A stretch of DNA of 64,000 bases from Alectoria sarmentosa. Its lineage: Eukaryota > Ascomycota > Lecanoromycetes > Lecanorales > Parmeliaceae. The notes beneath the pieces are model-generated. The model saw only the letters and a program-made list of their open reading frames with translations. It was not told the origin of the DNA and made no database searches. Position 1 is the stretch's first letter; every line of letters starts with the position of its first letter. Made by a program: the position numbers and the translations under genes. Positions 29,776 to 39,626 of this stretch are shown here, in pieces. The stretch lies in assembly GCA_009733775.1 (NCBI GenBank), contig WOGZ01000113.1, positions 30,949 through 94,948 on the forward strand, read 5' to 3'.

Positions 29776-30801
29776 TCACATACCTGTCCAGCTGGATTCT
29801 ACGCACTGGCTGGTGGAGTTTCTTTTGACTATTGGCGGACCATTCCAGCCGCCATTCGCAGAAGCGACTTGTTCTCGTCCGACCATATCCTCCATTGGTG
29901 CCAAGCTGCTAGACTTGGCCAAAGGGCCCCCACCACATCTACACGCACGTCCGCAAGCATCACATCGACCAGATGAGATAGCGTTCCCAGGCGCTGATTC
30001 GGACTGTAGTGGTAATTCCTCCATCTCGGCAGCAGCGGAAATGACGCCTACTAGAAACCTTGCCTCGTTGTCTTCCGTGAGATCCCGGTGAGATGAGAGA
30101 GCTTCGTTAATTACAGGCATATGAGCGCTGGCAGTAGCCGGGTTCTTGGGAGGCCAGGCAAAAATATTCTTGAAGGAGTCTAGCCGGTCGCTCGAGTTTT
30201 GAGCTTCTGAAGCCGAATTGTCGTCTTGTTCGCGAGCTGTGTTATGCTCTGTTTCCCATTCGGCAATGTGTAGCGCCATTCCTCTGTTGCTCGGTTTTGG
30301 ATCTGCCAAGCTAAGAAAACCGACGTTCATCCCGCCTGATACCTGTGTTTTCACTCGTGGAGCATATTCAATGTTGTCATCATCTATGAAGTTTTCGACC
30401 ATGGCAGCGGAAGTCTTCGACCCTCGATTTTTCTTACTGTTAGATAGCCGCTTTTCGTTCTCACTCGATGTTTCCTCATTTTCACCAGACATCTCGATTG
30501 ATTCCAACACATCCTCATCTACTGCTAAATTCGCGGGACCGCTCATTGTCTTCTTCCTCCCAAGGTTTTTTTTCTTCGCCTCTAACACCTGCTTGTCAAC
30601 TCTAAGGATAGTGCCATCCTTTACGCCAGGAACAGAACCGAGGGTAGCACGGTCGTCTAGCTCCACACTATGATGCAGTAAGGCTCTTCCTTTCATGGGC
30701 TGCCAGGGCTCGAATTTGGCTTTGAGGCTGGCGATAGTGATGGATGATCTGACTTTGAAGGGGGCGATGGACCCATCGAGCATTTGGACTGTGATTTGCA
30801 T
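29776..30801 (-). CDS. Ubiquitin-like-domain protein of unknown function
   Basis: About 341 residues from MQITVQMLDG; an in-frame ATG at 30921 would add 40 residues before the fold. The first 72 residues have the beta-grasp pattern of ubiquitin-like domains: QITVQMLDGS (strand-turn-strand), ITIASLKAKF (helix), ALLHHSVELDDRATLGSVPGVKDGTILRV. The remainder is mostly disordered and acidic, with a short Lys-rich stretch (KKKNLGRKK) that could direct nuclear import. Near the C-terminus is CDACGRACRC, a compact cysteine motif that could bind a metal. I know no named relative with this layout. A missing further exon cannot be excluded. The miniature LTR element lies 90 bp beyond its stop codon. Confidence 0.7.
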   Translation of the reverse strand: MQITVQMLDGSIAPFKVRSSITIASLKAKFEPWQPMKGRALLHHSVELDDRATLGSVPGVKDGTILRVDKQVLEAKKKNLGRKKTMSGPANLAVDEDVLESIEMSGENEETSSENEKRLSNSKKNRGSKTSAAMVENFIDDDNIEYAPRVKTQVSGGMNVGFLSLADPKPSNRGMALHIAEWETEHNTAREQDDNSASEAQNSSDRLDSFKNIFAWPPKNPATASAHMPVINEALSSHRDLTEDNEARFLVGVISAAAEMEELPLQSESAPGNAISSGRCDACGRACRCGGGPLAKSSSLAPMEDMVGREQVASANGGWNGPPIVKRNSTSQCVESSWTGM

Positions 30802-30921
30802 GTTGGTGGATGGAAGTAAGGCCTTTGGAATGCTGTTGTTGGAGAGTCGGTAGTTCCCAAATGATTTGGTGTTTGAGCTGAGATTCCTGGGCCGAGGGAC
30901 GGGTTTACAGTAGGCCAACAT

Positions 30922-31240
30922 GTGAAGTTGATTGAATAAATCGCCTCACTTCAGACGTGATTTTTGATTGACACATTTTCGCCCAAAGCCATTCGGGTAA
31001 AAGCTTGCCTCAGTATGCTCAGGGGGGGGGATCCAGGCTTCAGCGCTCAGCGATATTCGTAATGGTTCCTTACTGTAAACAGGCCACCTAAGAACATCAT
31101 GCTTCGACAGTCATCCTTGGAAACTGTCAAGCAGGGAGCACCTTGCTTCTTTTCGATTAAAGTAGCACATCGCAGCCAAGCCTCCAGCATGCACACAAAC
31201 CATACCATCAGCCCAAGTCTACAGCCTCCCATCGATCTCT
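30922..31240. other. Intergenic region between minus-strand genes
   Basis: 319 bp without a supported gene, including a run of nine or so G near 31022-31030. It holds the promoter of the ubiquitin-like-domain gene and the 3' flank of the TRAPPC2L gene. Confidence 0.5.
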
Positions 31241-31890
31241 TCACACTATACTCATGCCTGGCTTCCAAACTTCACCAATCCTCTTCACCTCCTGAATAAA
31301 TTTCTTACTTGTAATCTGCCCACCATTCCCCCTCTTACTAGCAACAGTCATAGGCGTATGCTCATCCGGCACATAAAATGGGTTCTGCAACAGCCGTATA
31401 TATGCCGTTTGCAGCGCCTTAAACGCCTAGTATACCCCACGTATCAGCATTTCTATCCCTCCAACTGCCTCCTCACTATTCTCCCTACCACGACAAAGGG
31501 GAGCAACTCACGCCCCTCAAATCCCCATCCCCCATCCCCTTCGCGCCCCTATTACCACCCTTGCCCCACGCATCAACCACAATCGCAAATCTCGTCCCGG
31601 TCCCTGTTTCCCAGCCCCAGATACTCAATCGTTCATCAACCGCCTGCAGCATACCCAGGTCCTGATCGACGCGATTCCGGTCTCGAGCACGGGCATCGAA
31701 GATGTCGAGGGAGGCATTGAGGAGAAAGGAGAATTCGAGATGCGCGGAGGGCGTGCTAGTGTGAGGGGAGAAGAGGGTGATGTGGAGAGGATTATCCTAT
31801 GTGGATTTTAGTTGGCGGATGATGGTGAAGTGGGGGAAGAGGTACGTGTTTGCCTATTATGCCTATGCAGGCTATTGATGGAGTTGTCAT
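31241..31890 (-). CDS. TRAPP complex subunit 2-like protein (TRAPPC2L/Tca17)
   Basis: Exons 31846-31890, 31512-31796 and 31241-31426, with introns of 49 and 85 bp, all in phase 0, give 171 residues. The longin-type sedlin fold is recognisable: SIACIGIIGKHDNPLHITLF at the start, then LEFSFLLNASLDIFDAR, LQAVDERLSIWGWETGTG, and in the last exon FKALQTAYIRLLQNPFYVP, with the conserved end TSKKFIQEVKRIG. TRAPPC2L (yeast Tca17) is a subunit of the TRAPP tethering complex that activates Rab GTPases in Golgi traffic. The gene is easy to miss because no exon exceeds 95 codons. Confidence 0.92.
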
Positions 31891-32223
31891 GGTGGGCACT
31901 AGAGAATGAGAAGAGCAAGAAGTTGCAGATGTTAGGCTGTGGGCGCTACAGCGATAACGGGGCAGCCTTGGATTTCTGGGCACGTTCCGGGGCTCGGACA
32001 CAGTTGCTAGATCAAGAGGTCAAGGCATTCGAACACCCATATTATGACCACATGTATTATTCCCCATTACCCATTCTATCAACTTGCGAGAAGGCTCTCC
32101 TTCACCCATCAAATTGCCTTATTATTGAGATACCATCTATCCTCGCACAAGAAAACGGAGAAACCCCATATCGATCTCACACAACACAATGCAGTGCCAA
32201 ATCCGTTTCAAACCCGGCAGCCT
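31891..32223. promoter_or_regulatory. 5' flank of the TRAPPC2L gene
   Basis: 333 bp between the TRAPPC2L start and the stop codon of the small secreted protein gene, both minus strand. No specific site is recognised. Confidence 0.4.
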
Positions 32224-32689
32224 CTACGCCACTTTCGCTATCGCTGTCGCCGTCGCCTTGGTGGTTGCCGTCAACGTTAGACTGATTACAGGCTGGCACG
32301 TCCCTGAGAGAGATCCCGTAGTCATGCAAGCATATGGCAAACAACAAGGAATAGTAGCTACTTTGCACGACGCTAGAGAGGACAGTATCAGAGACAGTCT
32401 GGAGCACAGCGGACGATAATGATGTCAAGCAATGTAGAACGAATAACCTACCTCCAACGGGGGTGCAAGCCTGGAGAGGACTCACGAGCCTGGTTTTGAT
32501 TAGCATACGAACAATAGCAACGATGGCGGAGAAGCAGGGCTCTTACTCTTTCGCTTCCGGTACTTCGACAGCTGCCGTCTCAGGAACAACCGCGGGCAAA
32601 GCATCAAGAGCCAGGGGTATTGGCTCAGGTAGCGCAACAGCTAGAGAGAACAACATCATGGCGATAGCCACGATGGATAGGGGCATCAT
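32224..32689 (-). CDS. Small secreted protein with knottin-like cysteine pattern
   Basis: Exons 32547-32689, 32452-32489 and 32224-32372 give 109 residues. The 57-bp first intron has a GTAAGA donor and a perfect GCTAATC branch site. The 79-bp second intron has a GTAGGT donor and a CTGAT-like branch. Residues 1-20 are a clear signal peptide (SIVAIAMMLFSLAVAL). A Pro/Ala/Val/Glu pro-region follows (about 21-50). The core then shows C56-x6-C63-x6-C70-C71-x4-C76-x9-C86, the six-cysteine order of inhibitor cystine-knot folds. A Thr/Ala-rich tail completes it. The cysteine frame appears only after both splices, which supports the model since three cysteine-bearing pieces would not join by chance. 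Fungal knottin-like proteins are known among small secreted proteins; activity and target are unknown, and it may simply be a stable extracellular peptide. Confidence 0.62.
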
Positions 32690-34054
32690 GACTGCTTTGG
32701 TTGAAAATACGAGGTTTATGGAAGGTAGAGCTTGGTCCGTGGGTGAATCTTACAATGGTAATCGAAGTTTGCGAAGTTTTCGAGCTCAATTTTCAAGCAT
32801 GATTCGATGAAAGGAAAGTGCCATCTATGTATTTAGCTTAGCCGTAATTTGGAATGTGGCAACAATATCATTCTGGAATTCTGGAATGCAAAATGGGATG
32901 TCCCTTTGCTCGTTGGCCAATAGGGTCTCTCGGCTTCGTGTTGCAATCCATTTACATTCGCAAGCGACGCTTAGCAACGATTGCTGACATCCAGTCCAGA
33001 GTGCGCAGAAGGAGCAAATCCTCTTTCTCAACCATGTCTCTACACTCCATGAGAGGAAGGCTCTGGACACTTTAGCACATCTTGGAGGGATACTCGCGTC
33101 GCAAGCTATTGAGTGATCAAGATTTTGTTTCTTTCATCTTCAGTACAAACGGCATTAGTGCAACGGGTCACAGTATTGTGGCCCGAAACTTGTTCGCCAA
33201 CTCCGTTGAGTCTCTGCCAGGATCACGTGACCCTGGGGTCTGTGGTCCAAAGGCTTCAATGTCCGCGGGGCGGACTGCAAAAGCCTTACAATGACATTCG
33301 GCTAATGTCATGAAGACGGACGAAGGAGAGTACACAGGCGTCTAACTTTCGCAAGTGACATGTATTAGTAGACATATCTCCAGAAATTCGTCGCAAGCTT
33401 ACCTTCATGGAATAGGGCACATCAGCGGAAGAAGGCACGTTCAAGACTTGCACCGTGGCGCACACGTGAAAGAACGAGAATTATTTGAACAAGAGCCAAG
33501 ATTCTTGAAGCATCACAACCAGAGCGGAATGGTGCGTTACAGTCGCAACCGAGATTGCGTGGTCGTACGCTTGATGAACGGGTGTCAACTAGCGAAACGT
33601 AGAGTGACGACAAGCAGAGCTAAGGCTCTAATGGATATAGAATTTGCGAGAAAGGCTGCCTTTCTTGATGATTCGTAAACGCGGTTTAGTGGTTGAGCGG
33701 TAGAAGACCCTCCAGGTTCTGACATAACAACAAAGGCAAAGCATACTCAGGTAGAAGTAGAAGGGGCAGTGCCTATCCATGGTGGACCGCGAAGTAAACG
33801 AAATGGAATGCGCTGTGCGATGAGTCGAAGAATACTTAGCTAGATCCTGAGAGGTGTGCTGTTGGGCAGGCTTCGACCCAATGTCGAATAGAGAAGAGGC
33901 AGGTTGGCAGGTACGGCCTAGGCACCGTCTGCTTTCTCAACCACGATTGAGAATTTAGTATCAAATATTTTTCTTAAAATCATCATTACCAGCTTTCATA
34001 GATGTCAGAGAGGTTTGAGCTCGCTTCTCTAGCGCCAGAGCATTCACAAGAACT
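32690..34054. other. Intergenic region, no gene supported
   Basis: About 1.36 kb. Short frames occur on both strands without domains or convincing splice partners. The right part is the 5' flank of the small acidic protein gene. Confidence 0.5.
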
Positions 34055-34474
34055 ATGAGCTTCTCGGGCGCATCTGACGAGGAAATGAGAGCGACGAACT
34101 CAGCAGACACAACTGAGCCCTCAACACCCACTTCACCCCGTGCAAAGGTTCAGACCGCTTGGCAATCTGTCAAGACGAGTTTCAAGGCAAAGACGTCGAT
34201 GCCTGACTTGAAATGCTGGCTGTCATCCTCACCAGCTTCAGAGTCTAACAGCCAAGAACGAAAGGGAGAGGATCGCCACCCCGAAGACGAAAAGCAGAGC
34301 CATTTCTGCGAATCTCTCCTCGGTTTGATGCAACGGACCGGCAGATTTGATTACCTCGATCACAGCACAGACGGCCCCGAGAAAGAGGAAGAAGGCATTC
34401 AAGTCACAGAGAAAGAGCAAGAGAAAGATCAAAACCTGCGGCGTTCACTAAATCGGTTCAGCTGGTCACGCTAG
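34055..34474 (+). CDS. Small acidic protein of unknown function
   Basis: A single exon of 139 residues starting MSFSGASDEE. The composition is Ser/Glu/Lys-rich with a short central segment that may fold (FCESLLGLMQRTGRFDYLDHS) and a basic end (RRSLNRFSWSR). No signal peptide or membrane segment is visible. I do not recognise it. It ends only 97 bp before the start of the complex I subunit gene, so the two transcripts probably lie very close or overlap. Confidence 0.6.
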   Translation: MSFSGASDEEMRATNSADTTEPSTPTSPRAKVQTAWQSVKTSFKAKTSMPDLKCWLSSSPASESNSQERKGEDRHPEDEKQSHFCESLLGLMQRTGRFDYLDHSTDGPEKEEEGIQVTEKEQEKDQNLRRSLNRFSWSR

Positions 34475-34570
34475 CGCCTATCCGACATCACCATTGTCGA
34501 ACCGCTTCAACTGTTTTGCCCCACAACTCAATACCTTCACATTCTCTTCAGTCCCTTGTCCACCTTCGTC

Positions 34571-35527
34571 ATGTTTTCCCATACCAGATTAGCAGCCTCT
34601 ATGGTCCTGCGAGGTATGTTACCTGCACGCGCTCATCATTGCCACCTGCGGCTGACCAATGCTTCTTGACAGCCAAACCAGCATCTGCCCTTTTTCCTTT
34701 CCGAGCAGGTCCGTCAGCATTCATTTCGTCTACAGCATCAAAGTCTGCTACTACAGAGGTCACATCATCACGTGATGCACAAGGCCCGCCGCTTAGCGTC
34801 ACTGGCAAGCCTCGAAGAGAAGTCCCCTTGCCGAGTCAAGAGAAGAAAGAGGGTGCCATGCAATACGCCTTGTATGTCTCACTCTCCAAGGCTTTTTCCC
34901 CAGCTCGAAGGCATGGCTGACGGTCTCTTCCTTCCAGAACGACGATGGATCAAATCGCCAATTGGGCTCGTCAAGGCTCCCTCTGGCCTATGACATTCGG
35001 CCTTGCTTGCTGCGCTATAGAAATGATGCATCTTTCGACACCACGTTACGACCAAGATCGCCTGGGTATAATCTTCCGTGCCTCGCCTCGACAATCGGAT
35101 GTCATGATTGTTGCTGGCACCCTTACCAATAAGATGGCTCCTGCTCTACGTCAAGTATACGATCAGATGCCGGATCCAAGATGGGTGATCAGTATGGGTT
35201 CTTGTGCGAACGGAGGGGGATATTATCACTACAGCTACAGTGTTACAAGAGGATGCGATCGGATCGTTCCCGTGGACATATACGTCCCTGGGTGCCCGCC
35301 CACAAGCGAAGCTTTGATGTATGGGATCTTTCAATTACAGAAGAAGATGAGACACACACGTAAGTATTTCCGGATTTCCCTTCGTCTCACATTGTGGATC
35401 TTGAGACACGTCATGCGAGCATTGCTCCCCCGTTGTGCTTTCAAGGTCCGAAACCGTGTCTATTTGAACAGTCAATGCTAACTCTTGCACTTCATCAGGA
35501 ATTACACGCATGTGGTATCGAAAGTGA
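34571..35527 (+). CDS. NDUFS7: Complex I PSST subunit (NDUFS7 orthologue)
   Basis: Four exons, 34571-34613, 34673-34871, 34938-35359 and 35499-35527, with introns of 59, 66 and 139 bp, give 230 residues. This subunit carries iron-sulfur cluster N2, the last cluster before ubiquinone in NADH:ubiquinone oxidoreductase of the inner mitochondrial membrane. All four N2 ligands are visible: the adjacent cysteines in GLACCAIEMM, the Cys in SMGSCANGGG and the Cys in YVPGCPPTSEAL. The first 80 residues are a cleavable mitochondrial leader. The last exon codes only nine residues (ITRMWYRK after the shared Arg), which is the conserved C-terminus of the family and justifies this small exon. Confidence 0.96.
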
Positions 35528-35882
35528 AAGTTTATGGACTGGTGCCTTTGTCTTTGGAGGACTTGGTTGGCGTTATTTGGCCGTTTTAGCGACGTGCATA
35601 AGCAAGTGCCAGACAGAATGGCATTGGAGAATAGAAGAATCTTTCTATAGGCGCATCATGCATAATCTCGCCAGGGTAATTACGGCCGTAGAAGAAACGC
35701 CAAGACTCTGTGGGACTCCGCAATTCACCTTTACCCTCGTGCTGCCCTCTTGCCCTCCTGCCCTCACCACAATCAGTTCAGAAAGTGAACATGGCAATCC
35801 CAATTTGAAATCTACACCACAATGGTGATTGACGTGCGCAGAGCACATTTGCCATTACGGCTTGGTGCACCACCTTTACGAG
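35528..35882. other. Intergenic region between NDUFS7 and the malonyltransferase gene
   Basis: 355 bp with no supported gene. An open frame extends the next gene's first exon upstream to 35829, but the first good start for a leader is at 35883. Confidence 0.5.
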
Positions 35883-37169
35883 ATGAAACAGCTGACCTCT
35901 ACTTTCGCCCTGGATAGGTTGGGCTGCTACACTTCTCCACGCCTGCATAATGCCTTTCGCATTCGACACAGGATAGTAATGTCGTTGAGCGATCCAAGCT
36001 GTACAAGATGCAAATCCACAATCGCAGCATCTCGCCCCAAGACTGCCCTCTTCTTCCCAGGTTTCATCCCTTGTCCCCTCCACTAACGCCTACCACTAAT
36101 CGCTCCCTTGTTAGGCCAAGGTGTACAGCGCATTGGCATGACAGATGCCTGGGTCTCCGCCTTTCCACGTATCTGTACTCCATTTCTCGAAGAAATGGAC
36201 CACATCCTTTCCACACCGCTCTCCCAAATCATCGCAGAAGGGCCCAATTCCACTCTCACGGCCACCCCAAACGCACAACCTGCCATAATGGCTACCTCAA
36301 TAATGATACTACGAGTTCTTGAGCAAGAGTTCGGTTTCGATACAGGAAAAAGAGTGGATGTATGTCTGGGGCATAGTCTTGGGGAGTTTGCAGCGCTGGT
36401 TAGTAGTCGGCATCTCGAATACGAGGATGCTTTAAGAATGGTGACCAAAAGGGCGGATACTATGGCGAGATGCAGTAGGGATGCTACGAATACCGAGGGT
36501 GGGGAGTATGGCATGGTTGCACTGGTATGCGAACCTGACCGGATTTCGAGTCTCATCGAAGCAATACACGATTTTCTAGGCCATGGGGTCGGCGAGGGCG
36601 GCAGGGTCGACTCAGCGAGCCACACGCCACCGATTGAGCAGGTAGTTATCGCAAACATCAACAGTAAAAATCAGATCGTACTAAGTGGAAGCATTGAGAA
36701 GATCCGGGCACTTTTGGTGAATTTGAGGCAGTTCGGGGGTCATGATCCAAGGGCTGTGAGGCTCGCGACTGACTCGCCTTTTCATTCTCAGATCATGGCG
36801 CCAGCGGCGAAGATGATGCGGGATCTATTGGATGAGACACAGGTCGGTTTCGAACAGGCCTTGTTCCCATGCGTCAGCAACGTGAGCGCTAGACCCTTTA
36901 GTAGCGTGAGTCAGTTGAAAGAATTGCTATCAAGGCAATGTGTGGAGACTGTCCGCTGGTGGGATAGCATACGGTGGCTCGATCAAGAGGAGGGAGTTAG
37001 ACGTTGGGTGGGCGTTGGACCGGGGAAGGTTGGGCGGAATCTAGTAGGCAAGGAGGTGGGCATGAGGGGCCAGGATACGATCAGAGGAGGCGGCGTCTGG
37101 GGAATTACAGAGCCGAAAGAAGTTGACGCATTTTTGAGGGGTCTGGAAGAGACGGAGGGCGTGGAGTGA
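35883..37169 (+). CDS. mct1: Mitochondrial malonyl-CoA:ACP transacylase
   Basis: Exons 35883-36060 and 36115-37169, with a 54-bp intron containing ACTAAC/ACTAATC branch-like sites, give 410 residues. The enzyme moves malonyl groups from CoA to the acyl carrier protein in mitochondrial type II fatty-acid synthesis, which feeds lipoic acid. The splice restores FFPGQGVQRIGM (oxyanion/substrate loop). The nucleophile lies in GHSLGEFAALV (about residue 145). Later come the catalytic His in ATDSPFHSQIM and the conserved VSNVSARPF. The first 45 residues are basic with no acidic cluster and could be a mitochondrial leader. A start at the next ATG (35980) would shorten it. Confidence 0.92.
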
Positions 37170-39626
37170 AAGGAGCTTGACTACGTGAGACATTATAATC
37201 AGTGGTTGTCTATCTTGTAAGTAAATGGAATAATCTCTAGACCGAAACTGCGGCCTATCATGTTAGCTGATAACACGCTGTGCTGACTACAAAGGCCCAC
37301 TGCGATTGGGTATTGCTTTTCGACCTAGTTCCGAGCTTTCCGAAGCTTTGTTGTTCGTTCGAAGATTCCGCACAGTCAGTCTTCAACCTTGATCATGCTT
37401 TGCCTGAATCTATGTTGCGGCGTGGCAGACAAATGGTAGGGTATGTCGTATACTAAACAGCGCAACCCATGATAGCGGTTGAGAGTTCTGCGAACATCGT
37501 TGCAAGACATAATGTGATTAAACTAAGACAAGTGGTCGCCCGTTGACTTCCCGAACAGCCCTGAGGGTGTCACTCCAGGCGCACGTCAACATGTCGTCAG
37601 CTCTGGTGCCATGATGGACGTGTTTCATGTTCTCCATAATCCCCTACTCTCTGTAAAACGTCCCTACTCTCTGTAAAACGTGAAGGTGTGATGCTAGAGC
37701 TATAATCAATAGACGTCGACGAAGGTGATACAAGGAGCGCTTAGAGGCGCCGACATGGGCTCAATTTCCTTAGTGTGCCAAGTGCCTTTAAGGTTTACTT
37801 TAGGCGGTAAATGGCAAGCGCCGCTCCTGCAATCCCAAGCTTGCATGAAATGGTTGGCCCGATTTCTGCATGATGACAGCAACAAGGGGCTAGATGTAAG
37901 TCCAGTTTCATACTCAAAGGCTGCAATTGAGCGGTCCGTTCTCCTGCAGAATTTCAGTTGACTAACCGAAGGAAGGAGTCGTGATCGCAGGATTTTGATT
38001 GGTCGATAGTCCGGAAAGCACATTTCTCCTCATATGTCTCCTCATATGGCCCACTGGTCCCGTCTCCTCAATGGTCAGCGTGGCTTACATCAATCAGGCT
38101 CAACCCGCCGATATTTATTATCGTCTCTGTTGCCAGCAGCGAAATGGCTTGTTCTGTACAATTCTTCATGCCGGACTGTCCGCAAGCGAGGATTGAAGAT
38201 GACCGAGGTAATCACGGCAAACACGCGCGGCGTTGACTTTGCAAGACTGCGGAGCTGTCTCAGGGTCTCCAGTCTCAAGTGTGCTTCTTTATGCATGGTG
38301 GCGTAGTTGAATCACTGTGAGACTTGAAGCTGTGCCATGGCTCCCGCCTACGTACACGAAATTGGACGCAGATGGTGAGACTCCCATGAGGGTGTCAGCT
38401 TTGTTGGCCAACACTTTGCGAACGCTGATTGGGTCTTTGCGCTTCAAAAAATAGACATCTAGATGTGCGGTATGAGCCAGGATGAATTTGACCAGTCGAG
38501 CTCTCAGTTGCAGTTGCAGTTGTTTTGCCAGATGATGGTGCAGGTGTGCATCCCTAAAGTATCCATCATCGATCGGGGAGGATGCACGAGTTGGCTCAGC
38601 AGCTTCCATCATTCCATGTGACCAATGCATTCGTGCCGTCAGATCCTCGTCAATTTAGACTTTATGAGCTTCAGGAAGCGCTAATTTTTTTTTAGCCCGT
38701 GCCGAGTGGTCAAAGCAACTGGGGTTGCTGGCCATCTTGCCGCCGAGCTGACTCCTGCTGCCTGCATAAATGGCCACGCTAAACAGTATTTAATGATAAA
38801 TAGCGTGACCATCTTGGCCACCTTGTCTGCATAGAATCCCAAGTACTTTACTGAAGAAGTGTAAGCGCCCGTGAAGGGATCGAAGGAGGGTAGTGTAGAA
38901 TCCAATCAGGAGCGGGTGGTGTCTCCCTCTCTTATTTTTGGCTGCAGCCTCGAGACTTGAAACCCAATCATCATCGCGATCGGCATCCTAGCCTTGCAAT
39001 CGAACTAGCAAGTCCCCCGCTCCACAATCGCTCTCTGCGTTAAAGCACAGCCGCCCTCCCAGCTCAGCGTTCCACCCCATCTCAGGGCTGTAATCCTGCT
39101 GGACCAAGCCGCTGGCTCTCTTTGCCTCACTACTCTGAGGTCTGTGAAGATTCGCAGTTGTGTTCGAAGACAAAAATGAGTGAAGAAAGCGTGCGAAATC
39201 AAAGTCACAGGAGCTAAGCACCGCGCGACAATTCACGCCAGGCTCATTAGCGCACCGAAGGCGGATCGGTCTTCCTAACCCTCCCTCCCCTCTCTTTCAC
39301 CTTTTCACCTTCTCTCGAACACGATCGCACCTCGGTGACAACTTCAAGTACTATCCAGCCAGTTCGTCTTTCAAATCTTTTGACTGACTATCTCGGTTCA
39401 CGTCGACGTGGTCTTCGGTAAACGCTCTATCAAGCGCGCCCACACGGTCTGCAACAACCTTGCGTAAAGGCGTACATGAAGTGAGTGTTTCAATCTGTCT
39501 TGCTTCTTGTAGATCGTATGCTGTTTCAAGGTGCGATGTTTGCTCACCGCGCTGGCAGGTCACAATAAAGAACCCTCGCGCCTACCACACGCAGTAAGCG
39601 ACAAACTCGCGGGTGTGAGGTGAATC
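37170..39626. other. Long gene-poor region, promoter of the Zn2Cys6 fusion gene at its right end
   Basis: About 2.4 kb without a supported gene. Short open frames lack domains. It contains a 20-bp tandem duplication (37642-37681) and a 12-bp one near 38025-38048. From about 39280 to 39330 there is a strong CT tract, typical of a fungal promoter or 5' leader, and the region up to 39626 could include a 5' UTR intron. Confidence 0.5.
37642..37681. repeat. 20-bp perfect tandem duplication
   Basis: The unit CCCTACTCTCTGTAAAACGT occurs twice in direct succession with no mismatch. It is not part of any recognised element. Confidence 0.9.

Noticed and set aside
32189..32419. Plus-strand frame with a hydrophobic segment resembling a signal anchor
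   Set aside because: It is antisense to exons 2 and 3 of the knottin-like gene, and the Ala/Val run mirrors that gene's Thr/Ala-rich tail codons.
33670..33720. tRNA-like phrase GTGGTTGAGCGGTAGAAG
   Set aside because: Only an A-box-like stretch is present; no matching B box or stems follow.
37170..39626. A gene or decayed transposon in the long gap
   Set aside because: No domain, LTR, terminal inverted repeat or RIP-like composition was found; open frames are short and unsupported.
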